From an uncultured Eubacteriales bacterium (GTDB lineage Bacteria; Bacillota_A; Clostridia; Christensenellales; Aristaeellaceae), in assembly GCA_900553645.1 (NCBI GenBank), contig USEE01000001.1, positions 1-21,253 on the forward strand: a stretch of 21,253 nt of DNA. The letters are read 5' to 3'. Of this stretch, positions 7,301 to 16,497 are shown piece after piece; within the stretch, counting starts at the first letter, position 1; every line of letters starts with the position of its first letter. The notes below the pieces were generated by a model. That model did not search any database and had not been told where the DNA came from. It worked only from the letters and a program-made list of their open reading frames with translations. A program made the position numbers and the translations under genes.

Positions 7301-8220
7301 ATGACAAAAATGCTGCACAATGAAGCACGGAAGCTGTTGGTAGAGAGTTACGAAGCGACGCACAACGCGAAAGAAATCGCAAAGATTTTCCATGTCAACA
7401 AGTATACCGTTTACCATTTGGAGGAACGCAAGCGGAAGACAGGGAGCGTAGACCTTCAAACATGGCGGCGTGGGCGCAAAGCCCTGCTAAACAGCAAGGA
7501 CAAAGCGCGGATAGCCCAGTGCATTACGAATAACCCCACGATTAGCCTGGAAGAACTCTGCACTCAGTTAGGGCTGAAGGTCAGCATTTCAACGATGAGC
7601 CGGGCTGTTCGCGCATTGGGATTCCGCGTGAAGAAAATCAGTCTTTCCGCGACAGAAAAGAAGCGTCCCAGATGTGCGGGCAAAACGTGCCAAGTGGAAA
7701 GAATTAAACTTGAAGGCTGAGCACGACAACCTTGTGTTTCTGGATGAAAGCGGCGTGAACATTAACATGATCCGCAGATACGGGCGTGCGACTGGGAAAT
7801 CGCGGGTACATTGCAGCGTACCGCTGAACACACCGCCAACCCAAACCGTTCTGTCTTCCGTCCGCTTGAACGGTCAAACCACATACACCATGTATTCGGG
7901 CGGCACAACCGGGAAGCGTTTCCTTGACTATCTGAAGAACGTGCTGATTCCGACGCTTAATCGGGGTGACATTGTAGTCATGGATAACATGCGGTCGCAC
8001 CACGTCAATGGTGTAAAAGAGGCACTGCGTGCGGCGGGTGTGATTCCACTCTATCTGCCGCCATACAGTCCGGATTTGAACCCGATTGAGATGATGTGGT
8101 CGAAGATAAAGTCTGTTTTGCGAAAAATTGGCTGCCGAACTGCCGCACTTGGTCATTAAGGCACTTGCCCTTGTCTCCGCCAGTGATTGCATGGGCTGGT
8201 TTGCTGCTGACGGCTATTGA
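7301..8220 (+). pseudogene. IS630-family transposase, frame-disrupted
   Basis: The N-terminal frame (from ATG 7301) carries the helix-turn-helix (NAKEIAKIFHVNKYTVYHL) and runs to TSISTMSRAVRALGFRVKK-type IS630 sequence. Near 7667-7673 (CCC AGA T) the homologous reading moves to the +1 frame, where it continues as DVRAKRAKWKEL. The DDE residues lie in this second frame: VFLDESGVN, VVMDNMRSHH and YSPDLNPIEMMW. Near 8121-8130 the reading moves +1 again. After LRK the expected C-terminus resumes as LAAELPHLVIKALALVSASDCMGWFAADGY, ending at TGA 8218-8220, while the second frame itself stops at 8159. The first shift could be programmed. The second, with a few residues apparently missing, looks like a lesion. 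I therefore call the gene inactive unless both sites are bypassed. Confidence 0.85.
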
Positions 8221-8222
8221 CT

Positions 8223-8241
8223 GGATTTTTGAAAAGGGCTG
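8223..8241 (-). repeat. Right terminal inverted repeat of the IS630 element
   Basis: GGATTTTTGAAAAGGGCTG immediately before TA (8242-8243). It is complementary to the left end with one gap and two mismatches, and starts three bases after the transposase stop codon. Confidence 0.8.
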
Positions 8242-8243
8242 TA

Positions 8244-8690
8244 AACAACCATGTTCAGGCATAGGAGATAAATTTTCGGATAAGGCGATACAGAAATAAA
8301 TAGCCCGGTTTCGGCCTCACATGATTTGGCCATAGCATATCTATTTGGATATATCTTTCAAATGGACGAAAAGGATAGCAAATCCAGTATAACTTTTGAA
8401 CTTCCTGCATTTTGGAAATTTAAGCATGTCACATTATCAATTTTGTTTTTCAAAAAGCTTTTGGCAAGCATCTGACTTCGGAAACCTGCTTGAGAGGGCT
8501 TATATGAACGATTACTTATGGCTGCAATTGCAGAATCTCAATCGCCTGTATAAGGAAAACTCAAGGGCAATTCATATGTTTCTGATGGCCGCAATCGCCT
8601 GAGCAGCCCATTCCTCAATGTATGTTAAATGCCTGAACCGCGCATAATTGCCATATGACGCTTGATTTGCAAGCGCCGGTGTGCGGCGCG
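8244..8690. other. AT-richer stretch without a recognisable gene
   Basis: About 450 bases between the IS and the cyclic glucan synthase gene are visibly AT-richer than the surroundings. Short open frames exist: one ending at 8475 that reads like SSITFELPAFWKFKHV, and one from 8396 to 8602 that ends in NDYLWLQLQNLNRLYKENSR. I recognise neither, neither has a convincing ribosome binding site, and they lie in different frames. They may be remnants of a degraded gene. I found no convincing promoter for the following gene, though the stretch must hold one. Confidence 0.5.
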
Positions 8691-8703
8691 GGGAGGCGGA
8701 TGA

Positions 8704-11700
8704 ATGAGGTCGGTTGAGTACGGCTGTGCGCGCGCGTATGACACGCTCGCGGAGGACGCGCTGGGGCGGCACATAAGCGAAAGGGCGACGGTGTGGCACG
8801 CGGAGGGGCGGGTGCGTCTGGGCGACGGGCGCGCCGCGCTTAAACTGCTGCGCGAGGAAAGAAAGCGCATGTCGCATCTGAGCGGCGCGCAGGATCACGC
8901 GCTTAACTGGGCGGCGCAGAACGTATCGCAGTTTATGGCGGCGCTGGAAAATTGCAATTTTCAGTGCAAACTGCCCGGCGTGGGGCGAGAGGCGCGAGTG
9001 CGGCTGCTGGCGCGCGAGATATGCGTGCATTCGGAATTGCTGCTTAGCGCTCGTCGGCTGCTGACCGTACTTGAGACGTTTGAGTCGGTCGAGCCGATGG
9101 AAGCCGAAGAACTTTGGGCGCTGAACGCGGCGCTAAAGCTGGAAATATGCACGGCGTTTGCGGACGTGTGTGCCCAGGTGGTGCAGGCCGGGTATGCGCG
9201 CATAAGCGCGATGGAATACGCTGATAAGCTGGCGGGCGGCGCGGCGATGTCGGCACTGGGAGATATACGGCGCGCGCCTGAATTTTATGAAAAGCTGGCT
9301 CAGATGCTCGAAACGCGCGGCATGGCGGCTCGGCTGGGTGAATTGCGCGCACATATGCGTGCGCTGGGGCTTGATCTGGACGAAACCGTGCGCGCCGCGC
9401 AGACCGCCGGGGCGCAAAATGCGCTGCTGATAAAGAATGCCAAGGAGACGCTGCACACTCTCGACCGCATAGACTGGCGCAAGCTCACTTGCGCGCTGGG
9501 CAGTGTGCATACGTGGCTGATGCGCGACCCGGCGGGCATATATCCGCGCATGGATTTTGAGTCTCAGCAGCTATATATAGGCGCGGTGTCCGACATAGCG
9601 CGCCGCAGCGGCATATCGCAGGACGCGGTGGCGCGCGCGTGCGTAATCGCCGCCGGCGAGTCGGTGGGCCTCAGCCGCCATGTGGGCTGGCATCTGGTGG
9701 ACGACGCGGGCAGGATGCACTTTATCGCGTCGCTGGGCGCGGATACGCCCGCCATGCGCATGTTGGCGCGTCTGCGCCGCGACGGGAAATACCTGTACAT
9801 CGCGGCCAACATTGCGATTGCACTTGCGTGGCTATGCGCGCTGTGCGTTTTGGGTATGCCGTGGTGGATGGGCGTTTTAGGCATTGCACCGGCGCTTGCA
9901 TTTGGTCAGGGCGCAGTGAACAGGCTGTGCAACCTGCTGATTAAGCCGAGGATGCTTCCGCGCCTCGACTTGAGCGAGGGCGTGCCTGAAAATCTGCGTA
10001 CGCTCGTTGTGATACCGGGCCTGCTCACGTCGCCCGAACGCGCGCGGGAACTGATAAGCCAGCTTGAGACGATGGCGGCGCTTGAGCCGGGCGCGGGCGT
10101 GGACTTTCTGCTGTTGGGGGATTTTTCCGATTCGCCGCGTGCGCAGGAGCTGGATGATGCGGACATAGCGGACGCGGCGCGGGTATCGATAGCCCGGGCC
10201 AACGCGCGCGCCGGGCATACGCGCTTCTTCTATTTACAGCGTCGACGCGAGTTTAACGACCGACACGATCGCTTCATGGCGCATGAACGCAAGCGCGGCG
10301 CGCTGATGGCGCTGAACCGGCTGCTGCTTACCGGTGAAAGCGAGTTCGAGGGCGACATACCTGCGGAAATTGTCGGGCGGTATCAGTTTGTAATGACGCT
10401 GGACGCGGATACGCGCGTGCCGCCGGGCGGTATACGGCGATTGGTGGGCACGCTGGCGCACCCGCTCAACCGTGCGGCGGATATTGGCGGCGCAATGCAC
10501 GGCTGGGCGGTGCTCGCGCCGCGCATGGAACTAAGCCTTGCCGCAGTCAAAAACGGCTTCGTGCGTGCAATGGCGGGCGGGGGCGGCTTCGACGCATATC
10601 AGCGCGGCGTGAGCGAGGCATACTGGGACGCGTCGGGCGAGGCGGTCTATGCGGGCAAGGGCATATACGATCTGCGCGCGTTCGACGGCAAACTGCGCGG
10701 CGTTCTGCCTGACAACGCGATACTCAGTCACGACATGCTGGAAGGCATGATCGCGGGTGCGGGCTATGTAAGCGACGCGCCGCTGTACGACGGCTTCCCG
10801 CTGAAGCTGGGCAGTTACCTCAAGCGCCTGCACCGCTGGACGCGCGGCGACTGGCAGCTCATTCGCTATCTGGGGCGCGGCGTGCCGGTCAGCGGCGGCG
10901 AAGTCAGGCGCAATATGCTGGGCGCGTTTGACCGATGGAAGGTGTTTGCCAATCTGTTTCGTTCGGCAAGCGCGCCGGTAGGGCTGGCGCTGCTGCTTTC
11001 CGCGCTGTACATGGGCAATCTGCCGCTTATGGCGCTGGGGATAGCGCCGCTGGTTATGCCTGTGCTTATCAGTCGTTGGTCGCGGCGGGGCTTTGTAAAC
11101 ATGCTTTACAGAATAGCCATATGGCCGCCGGAAGCCGCCTGCATATTGGACGCGATATGCCGCACGATATACCGCGTGTACGCCAGCGGGCGCAACATGC
11201 TGGAATGGGTAACGTCGGCCGACGCGGAGTCCCAGTCAAAACGCCGCCCGATGTATCCGAACCTCATCTGCGCGGCGCTGTGCCTGCCCGCGCTTTTGCA
11301 GCCGGTATCTATTGTGCCCGCGCTGATATTGGGTGCGCTGTTTGCGCTTGCGCCGCTTTGGACAAGGCGGCTGGAGCATATGCCTGAACAGGAAAAACTT
11401 AGCCGTTCGGACGAGCTTTACCTGCGAGATGTAGCGCGCGACGGCTGGAGCTTCTTCACCAAGAACGTATCCGACACCGGCCTGCCGCCCGACAACGTGC
11501 AGCTAGACCCGCCCGTGGGCGCGAGTATGCGTACGTCGCCCACTAATATCGGCATGTACATTGCCTCGTGCGTGGCCGCGCAGGAGCTGGGCTTTATCGA
11601 CGTGCGGGAGATGCTTACTCGCATGGGGCGCACAATGCGCAGTCTGGAGCGCATGGACAAGTGGCGCGGCCATCCATATAATTGGGTCGATATACAGACG

Positions 11701-14700
11701 CTTGAGCCGCTGCGGCCAAAGTACGTTTCCACTGTGGACAGCGGCAATCTGCTGGGATGTCTGTACCTGTGCATGGCCGAGCTGGATTCGCTCATGGACA
11801 GCGACTTAAACAAAAACGCCCCCATCGCCCTGCCTGACCCGGAAGTGTACGAGCGAACTAAACAGTTAAAGGCGCGTATATCCGATTTCATCGCGGGCAT
11901 GGATTTTAAGGTGCTGTACGACGAGGTGCGCAACCTGTTCCACATAGGAGTGAACACCGAGCAGGGCGCGCTGAGCCGTGCATATTACGACATGCTGGGG
12001 AGCGAGGCACGGCTGGCCAGCTTTGCCGCAATGATGAAGGGCGATGCGCCACCCAAGCACTTTGAAAGCCTGGGCAGGACATGCGTGCGCGCGGGCGGGC
12101 ATAACGCGCTGGTCAGCTGGAGCGGTACAATGTTTGAATACTTCATGCCGCACCTGCTTATGGACGCGCCGCGCGGCTCACTGCTCTATGAGACACTTGC
12201 GGGCGTGCTGGCCGAGCAGATGGCGCGCGACCCGGATATGCCGTGGGGCGTGTCGGAGTCGGGCTATTACGGATTCGATGCACAGCTTAACTATCAGTAC
12301 AAGGCGTTCGGAATGCCGCACCTCGCGCTGTCGGGCGGCGACGCGGGCGTTATCGCGCCATATGCCAGCGAGATGACCGCCGGATTCGCGCCTGTTAAAG
12401 CTGTGGAAAACTTAAAGCGAATGCAAAAGATGGGCTTTCGCGGAGTGCAGGGCTTTTATGAGGCCGTGGACTGCGAACCGGGCCGCCTGCCCGACGGCGC
12501 AAAGTATCGCATAGTCAAGAGCTATATGGCGCATCACAAGGGCATGGGCCTTATCGGAATAGCAAACGCGCTTACCGACAACGCGCTCGTGCATCTGTTC
12601 ATGAGCCGCCCAGAGGCGCGCGCACTTTCGATAATGCTGGAAGAACGCCCCGCGCGCGGCGCGTCGGTTATGCCTGAGCAGCCTTCTGTAACTCAGCGCC
12701 CTGCACCCGGCGGCAACTGGGCGCGCCGGGCAAGCGCCGATATGTGTCCGCCCGATGTGATTATGCTGACCGGGCCAGATGCGTCCGCACTGCTGACCGC
12801 AGATGGCGGCGGCTATACAAGGCGCGGCGGAATTGATATAAACCGCTGGCGCGCGGACGCGTTCAACCGGCGTTATGGCCCGCGCGTGTGGGCTGAAATC
12901 GACGGAAACACGATTGATATGGCAAAGGGCGCGGCGAGGTTTGAGCCGGGCGCGGCGACATGGACGCGCCGCGAACCCAGCGCCAACATGGAACTGGAGA
13001 TGATTATGTCGCCCGAGGATGGCGCGCTGCTGGCGCGGGCGACGGTGGAAAATGCTTCGGGTCATCCGCTTGAGGTACAAGTGACCGGCTTTTGCGAAAT
13101 CGCACTGAGTGCGCGCTCCGACGACGAAGCGCATCCCGGCTTCAGAGGATTGTTTGTGCAGAGTGAAAGTCCTGCGCCGGGCGCATTGCTTTTCAAGCGG
13201 CGCAGGCGTGACGCGGGCGCGGATGAACCGTTCGCGCTCGCGATGATATGCGCCCCGGAGGACGCGCTGCTGTCCTGCGAAAGCAACCGGCGCGAGTTCA
13301 TGGGGCGGGGCGGGCAGGAACCGCGCGGCCTTGAACGACAGCTTAACGGCGACGTGGGCCGCATACTCGACCCGTGCGCCGCAGTGCGCGCGCGCTTTAC
13401 CGTGCCGCCGCATGAGCGCAGGACGGTTGGACTTGCGCTGTGTTCACCGTCGGACAGAACCGCCGCCGCCGATATGCTAGAAAAGTATTCCGTCGCGGAA
13501 AGCTATTCGCGAGCGGCTGAACTTAGCCGTCTGCGTGCAAGGACACAACTGGAATTCATGGGACTGACTGCGGACGAGTCCTTTGCAATCATGCGCGTGG
13601 CGGCATATCTGGCATTTGCAAACGCGCCCAGGCCTGAAACTAGCCATACGCAGCTTGACAGAAAATCGCTGTGGCAGTTGGGCATATCGGGCGATCTGCC
13701 GATACTGCTTGTGGAGCTGGACGAAAACGCGCATTACGACACGGCGCGCAATGCAATAAGATATGTGTACATGCTAAGGCATCTCGGCATGGAATGTGAC
13801 TTGATAATAATCTGCGCTGGTGAAGCGGATTACCGCCGAAACGCGCTGGACGAACTGCGCGCAATGGCGAATGCGCACGGCGGCGCGCATATCATCGAAG
13901 GGCATACGCTGCATGGCGAACTGCGCACGCTTATCCGCGCAATTGCGGCCGTGCGCTTTAATGGAGAAACGCCGCTCGACAGGCAGATGATGCTGCTGGG
14001 CGACGAGTCCGCCGAATGTGAAAAGACGGTGTGGCCCGAACACGCGCGCGAGTATTTGCCCGCGAAACTGCCTGAAACAAGCCTTAACAGCTTCAACGGC
14101 TTTGGCGGCTTCGACGCGCAGGGCGGCTATGTGATCGATATTGCGGACATGCCCACGCCCGCACCATGGGTCAACATACTCGCAAACGAAAGCTTCGGCA
14201 TGATTGTGGGCGAGGATGGCGGCGGATTCATCTGGCACGGCAGCAGCCGCGAGGGCGGACTGACGCGCTGGTGGGGCGATGTGCTGAATGCGGGCTGTGA
14301 GCAGGTCGTCTACCTGCGCGACGAGCAGACGGGCACATTCGCATCGCTCACGCCCGCGCCGTGCGGCGCATTGCCCATACGCGTGCGCCACGCGCCCGGC
14401 GAAACATGCTTCTCAGGACGTGCTATGGACGTTGACTATGAACTGAAACTGAATTGCGACGACGAGCTTCCGGTAATATACATGCGCGTAAGGCTGGATT
14501 CGACAAAAGCGCGGCGCGTGTCGCTGACCGGGTTTGTGGATTGGGTGATGGGCGCGCACACGTCCCGCCTGACACGCGCGTATGCTCAGGGCGGCATGGC
14601 ATTGTGCGAAGGCGATATGCCGGGCGTGGGCTGGTGCGCCTATGTTGAGACGGACGGCGAAATCTGCCTGAACCTGCTGGAGTTTCTGGGAACAGATGGC

Positions 14701-16392
14701 GACCGCGCACAGCCCGTAGCTATGAAGCGCGCACGCCTTAACCCGAAAAACGCCCTGCAAGCGACTTCACCCTGCGGCGCGGTGCGCATATACGAATCGC
14801 TTAGACCCGGCGAAACGCTGGAGCGCACATTTGTAATCGGCTGGGCAAGAAGCGCAGATGAAGCGCGTCAGACACTTAGCAGTCTGCGCGCATGGAGCCC
14901 GGCCATACGCGCGCGGCGCTCGCTCGAAAACTGGCGCGCAAGGCTGGAAAGGCTAAGTTTTGATACGCCCGACAACGCCCTTAACGTGATGCTGAACCAG
15001 TGGCTTCCGTACCAGACGCAGGTATCGCGCATATGGGCACGCGCGGGCTATTATCAGCCGGGCGGCGCGTATGGCTTCCGCGACCAGCTTCAGGATATGC
15101 TCGCCTTAATCGATACCGACCCGGCGCAGGTGCGCGCGCATATACTGCGCTGTGCCGCGCATCAGTTTGAGGACGGCGACGTACAGCACTGGTGGCACGA
15201 GCCATACCGCGGCGTACGCACGCACATAAGCGACGACATGCTGTTCCTGCCATACGTAACGGCGCTGTACGCGGGGCACACCGGCGACTACAATATATTG
15301 GAAGAAACTGTGCCATTCCTAAAAAACGTAAGCATCCCGGACGGCGCGGAGGACATATATACCGAATGCGAACCGTCGGACGATCGGGGCACACTGCGCG
15401 AACACTGTCTGCGCGCGATAAGGCGAGCCGATACGCGCGGCATACACGGTCTGCCGCTGATGGGCGCGGGCGACTGGAACGACGGCATGAACCGCGTGGG
15501 CGCGCAGGGCAGGGGCGAAAGCGTGTGGCTGGGCATGTTCATGTGCGAAGTGCTGAGGGCGTTTGCACCGCTGTCCGGCATAAGCGATGAACTCATGGCG
15601 CGCAGGCGCGATTTGCTGGCGGCGCTGGAAAAACACGGCTGGGACGGCCAGTGGTACAGGCGCGCTTATTACGACGACGGCACGCCGCTGGGCAGTGCGC
15701 AGGGCGAGGAATGCCGCATCGATGTGCTGTCTCAGGCATGGGCGGCGCTGGCGGGACTGGACAGTGAACGCGTGGCGGGCGCGCTGGACGCGGCATGGGA
15801 ACTGCTGGTCGACCGCGACGCGGGCATAGTGCGGCTGCTCACGCCGCCCTTTGACGAGGGAAGCCAGCAGCCCGGATACATAAAGGGCTACCTGCCCGGC
15901 ATACGCGAAAACGGCGGCCAGTACACGCACGCGGCGGTGTGGCTGATGATGGCGCTGATTCAGACCGGCCAGCGTCGCCGCGCTTGGCGCATATTGGAAA
16001 TGCTGCTGCCGCCCAATCACTCCGACAGTATGGAGTCCGCTGAACGATACGTAGTCGAGCCGTATGTGCTGGCCGCGGATATATATGGCGCGCCGCCCAA
16101 CGAGGGGCGCGGCGGCTGGACATGGTATACCGGCTCGGCGGCGTGGCTGGTCTATGCGGTCAGACGGTACATGCTGGGATTTGAGGTGCGCGCGGACCGG
16201 CTGAGGTTTGCGCCCAAAGTACCCGAATACTGGCAGGAGGTCGGCGTAAGCTATGCCTATGGCGGCGCGCGCTACGAAAAAAAGGCGCGCCGGGACTGCC
16301 GAAAGGCCCAGCCTGCGGGCATAATGAAGGGCGGCTGGATACAGCTTAAGGATGACGGCGAAACGCATGAAATAATATTACCGCTTAAATAG
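8704..16392 (+). CDS. Cyclic beta-1,2-glucan synthase (GT84 / GH189-like / GH94)
   Basis: This 2562-residue membrane enzyme is built like NdvB/ChvB/Cgs. It makes a beta-1,2-glucan chain from UDP-glucose, cyclises it and trims it. The order is: a helical N-terminal part (1-360); membrane segments about 362-405; a GT84 catalytic domain with LDADTR (D567, D569), SHDMLEG (D677) and HRWTRGDWQ (710-718); membrane segments about 755-795 and 852-885; a GH189-type cyclisation domain (about 900-1310) with RGHPYNW (988-994), SGTMFEYFMP (E1145), WGVSES (1181-1186) and MAHHKGMG; a beta-sandwich region (about 1350-1560); and GH94 (about 1795-2555) with GDWNDGMN (general acid expected at D2257). Proteobacterial homologues have about 2800 residues. 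The start is fixed by GGAGG at 8692-8696. No exporter gene (NdvA type) is nearby, and it appears monocistronic. Confidence 0.93.
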   Translation: MRSVEYGCARAYDTLAEDALGRHISERATVWHAEGRVRLGDGRAALKLLREERKRMSHLSGAQDHALNWAAQNVSQFMAALENCNFQCKLPGVGREARVRLLAREICVHSELLLSARRLLTVLETFESVEPMEAEELWALNAALKLEICTAFADVCAQVVQAGYARISAMEYADKLAGGAAMSALGDIRRAPEFYEKLAQMLETRGMAARLGELRAHMRALGLDLDETVRAAQTAGAQNALLIKNAKETLHTLDRIDWRKLTCALGSVHTWLMRDPAGIYPRMDFESQQLYIGAVSDIARRSGISQDAVARACVIAAGESVGLSRHVGWHLVDDAGRMHFIASLGADTPAMRMLARLRRDGKYLYIAANIAIALAWLCALCVLGMPWWMGVLGIAPALAFGQGAVNRLCNLLIKPRMLPRLDLSEGVPENLRTLVVIPGLLTSPERARELISQLETMAALEPGAGVDFLLLGDFSDSPRAQELDDADIADAARVSIARANARAGHTRFFYLQRRREFNDRHDRFMAHERKRGALMALNRLLLTGESEFEGDIPAEIVGRYQFVMTLDADTRVPPGGIRRLVGTLAHPLNRAADIGGAMHGWAVLAPRMELSLAAVKNGFVRAMAGGGGFDAYQRGVSEAYWDASGEAVYAGKGIYDLRAFDGKLRGVLPDNAILSHDMLEGMIAGAGYVSDAPLYDGFPLKLGSYLKRLHRWTRGDWQLIRYLGRGVPVSGGEVRRNMLGAFDRWKVFANLFRSASAPVGLALLLSALYMGNLPLMALGIAPLVMPVLISRWSRRGFVNMLYRIAIWPPEAACILDAICRTIYRVYASGRNMLEWVTSADAESQSKRRPMYPNLICAALCLPALLQPVSIVPALILGALFALAPLWTRRLEHMPEQEKLSRSDELYLRDVARDGWSFFTKNVSDTGLPPDNVQLDPPVGASMRTSPTNIGMYIASCVAAQELGFIDVREMLTRMGRTMRSLERMDKWRGHPYNWVDIQTLEPLRPKYVSTVDSGNLLGCLYLCMAELDSLMDSDLNKNAPIALPDPEVYERTKQLKARISDFIAGMDFKVLYDEVRNLFHIGVNTEQGALSRAYYDMLGSEARLASFAAMMKGDAPPKHFESLGRTCVRAGGHNALVSWSGTMFEYFMPHLLMDAPRGSLLYETLAGVLAEQMARDPDMPWGVSESGYYGFDAQLNYQYKAFGMPHLALSGGDAGVIAPYASEMTAGFAPVKAVENLKRMQKMGFRGVQGFYEAVDCEPGRLPDGAKYRIVKSYMAHHKGMGLIGIANALTDNALVHLFMSRPEARALSIMLEERPARGASVMPEQPSVTQRPAPGGNWARRASADMCPPDVIMLTGPDASALLTADGGGYTRRGGIDINRWRADAFNRRYGPRVWAEIDGNTIDMAKGAARFEPGAATWTRREPSANMELEMIMSPEDGALLARATVENASGHPLEVQVTGFCEIALSARSDDEAHPGFRGLFVQSESPAPGALLFKRRRRDAGADEPFALAMICAPEDALLSCESNRREFMGRGGQEPRGLERQLNGDVGRILDPCAAVRARFTVPPHERRTVGLALCSPSDRTAAADMLEKYSVAESYSRAAELSRLRARTQLEFMGLTADESFAIMRVAAYLAFANAPRPETSHTQLDRKSLWQLGISGDLPILLVELDENAHYDTARNAIRYVYMLRHLGMECDLIIICAGEADYRRNALDELRAMANAHGGAHIIEGHTLHGELRTLIRAIAAVRFNGETPLDRQMMLLGDESAECEKTVWPEHAREYLPAKLPETSLNSFNGFGGFDAQGGYVIDIADMPTPAPWVNILANESFGMIVGEDGGGFIWHGSSREGGLTRWWGDVLNAGCEQVVYLRDEQTGTFASLTPAPCGALPIRVRHAPGETCFSGRAMDVDYELKLNCDDELPVIYMRVRLDSTKARRVSLTGFVDWVMGAHTSRLTRAYAQGGMALCEGDMPGVGWCAYVETDGEICLNLLEFLGTDGDRAQPVAMKRARLNPKNALQATSPCGAVRIYESLRPGETLERTFVIGWARSADEARQTLSSLRAWSPAIRARRSLENWRARLERLSFDTPDNALNVMLNQWLPYQTQVSRIWARAGYYQPGGAYGFRDQLQDMLALIDTDPAQVRAHILRCAAHQFEDGDVQHWWHEPYRGVRTHISDDMLFLPYVTALYAGHTGDYNILEETVPFLKNVSIPDGAEDIYTECEPSDDRGTLREHCLRAIRRADTRGIHGLPLMGAGDWNDGMNRVGAQGRGESVWLGMFMCEVLRAFAPLSGISDELMARRRDLLAALEKHGWDGQWYRRAYYDDGTPLGSAQGEECRIDVLSQAWAALAGLDSERVAGALDAAWELLVDRDAGIVRLLTPPFDEGSQQPGYIKGYLPGIRENGGQYTHAAVWLMMALIQTGQRRRAWRILEMLLPPNHSDSMESAERYVVEPYVLAADIYGAPPNEGRGGWTWYTGSAAWLVYAVRRYMLGFEVRADRLRFAPKVPEYWQEVGVSYAYGGARYEKKARRDCRKAQPAGIMKGGWIQLKDDGETHEIILPLK

Positions 16393-16401
16393 CGGCGGGA
16401 A

Positions 16402-16433
16402 ATTTGCCCGGCGCGCGTTTTCGCCGGGCTTTT
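16402..16433 (+). terminator. Rho-independent terminator of the cyclic glucan synthase gene
   Basis: GCCCGGCG (16406-16413) and CGCCGGGC (16422-16429) form a perfect 8-bp stem with an 8-base loop, preceded by AAATTT and followed by TTTT. It starts ten bases after the stop codon. Confidence 0.9.
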
Positions 16434-16436
16434 GTG

Positions 16437-16466
16437 TTGCGCTCTGTGCATGGACTATGCTAAAAT
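16437..16466 (+). promoter_or_regulatory. Extended -10 promoter of the MazG-like gene
   Basis: TGC-TAAAAT (16458-16466) is an extended -10 element. A weak -35 candidate TTGCGC (16437-16442) lies 18 bases upstream, only a few bases after the preceding terminator. Confidence 0.55.
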
Positions 16467-16497
16467 ATACGAAAATAAGAGATTGCGGAGGCGCGGC

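Larger units (their letters stand above)
7243..8241 (+). mobile_element. IS630-family insertion sequence, defective
   Basis: The element is 999 bp, bounded by imperfect terminal inverted repeats of about 20 bases and flanked on both sides by TA (7241-7242 and 8242-8243), the target duplication typical of IS630/Tc1-mariner elements. It contains one transposase gene in three reading-frame pieces. A TATAAT lies at 7284-7289 without a convincing -35 box. It sits between the terminator of the upstream unit and an AT-richer gap, so it interrupts no recognisable gene. Isoleucine codon use differs sharply from its neighbours, supporting recent arrival. Confidence 0.88.

Noticed and set aside
7177..8300. 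CRISPR or defence island around the IS
   Set aside because: No spaced direct repeats, cas-like or toxin/antitoxin sequences are seen. The only structured elements are a terminator and IS ends.
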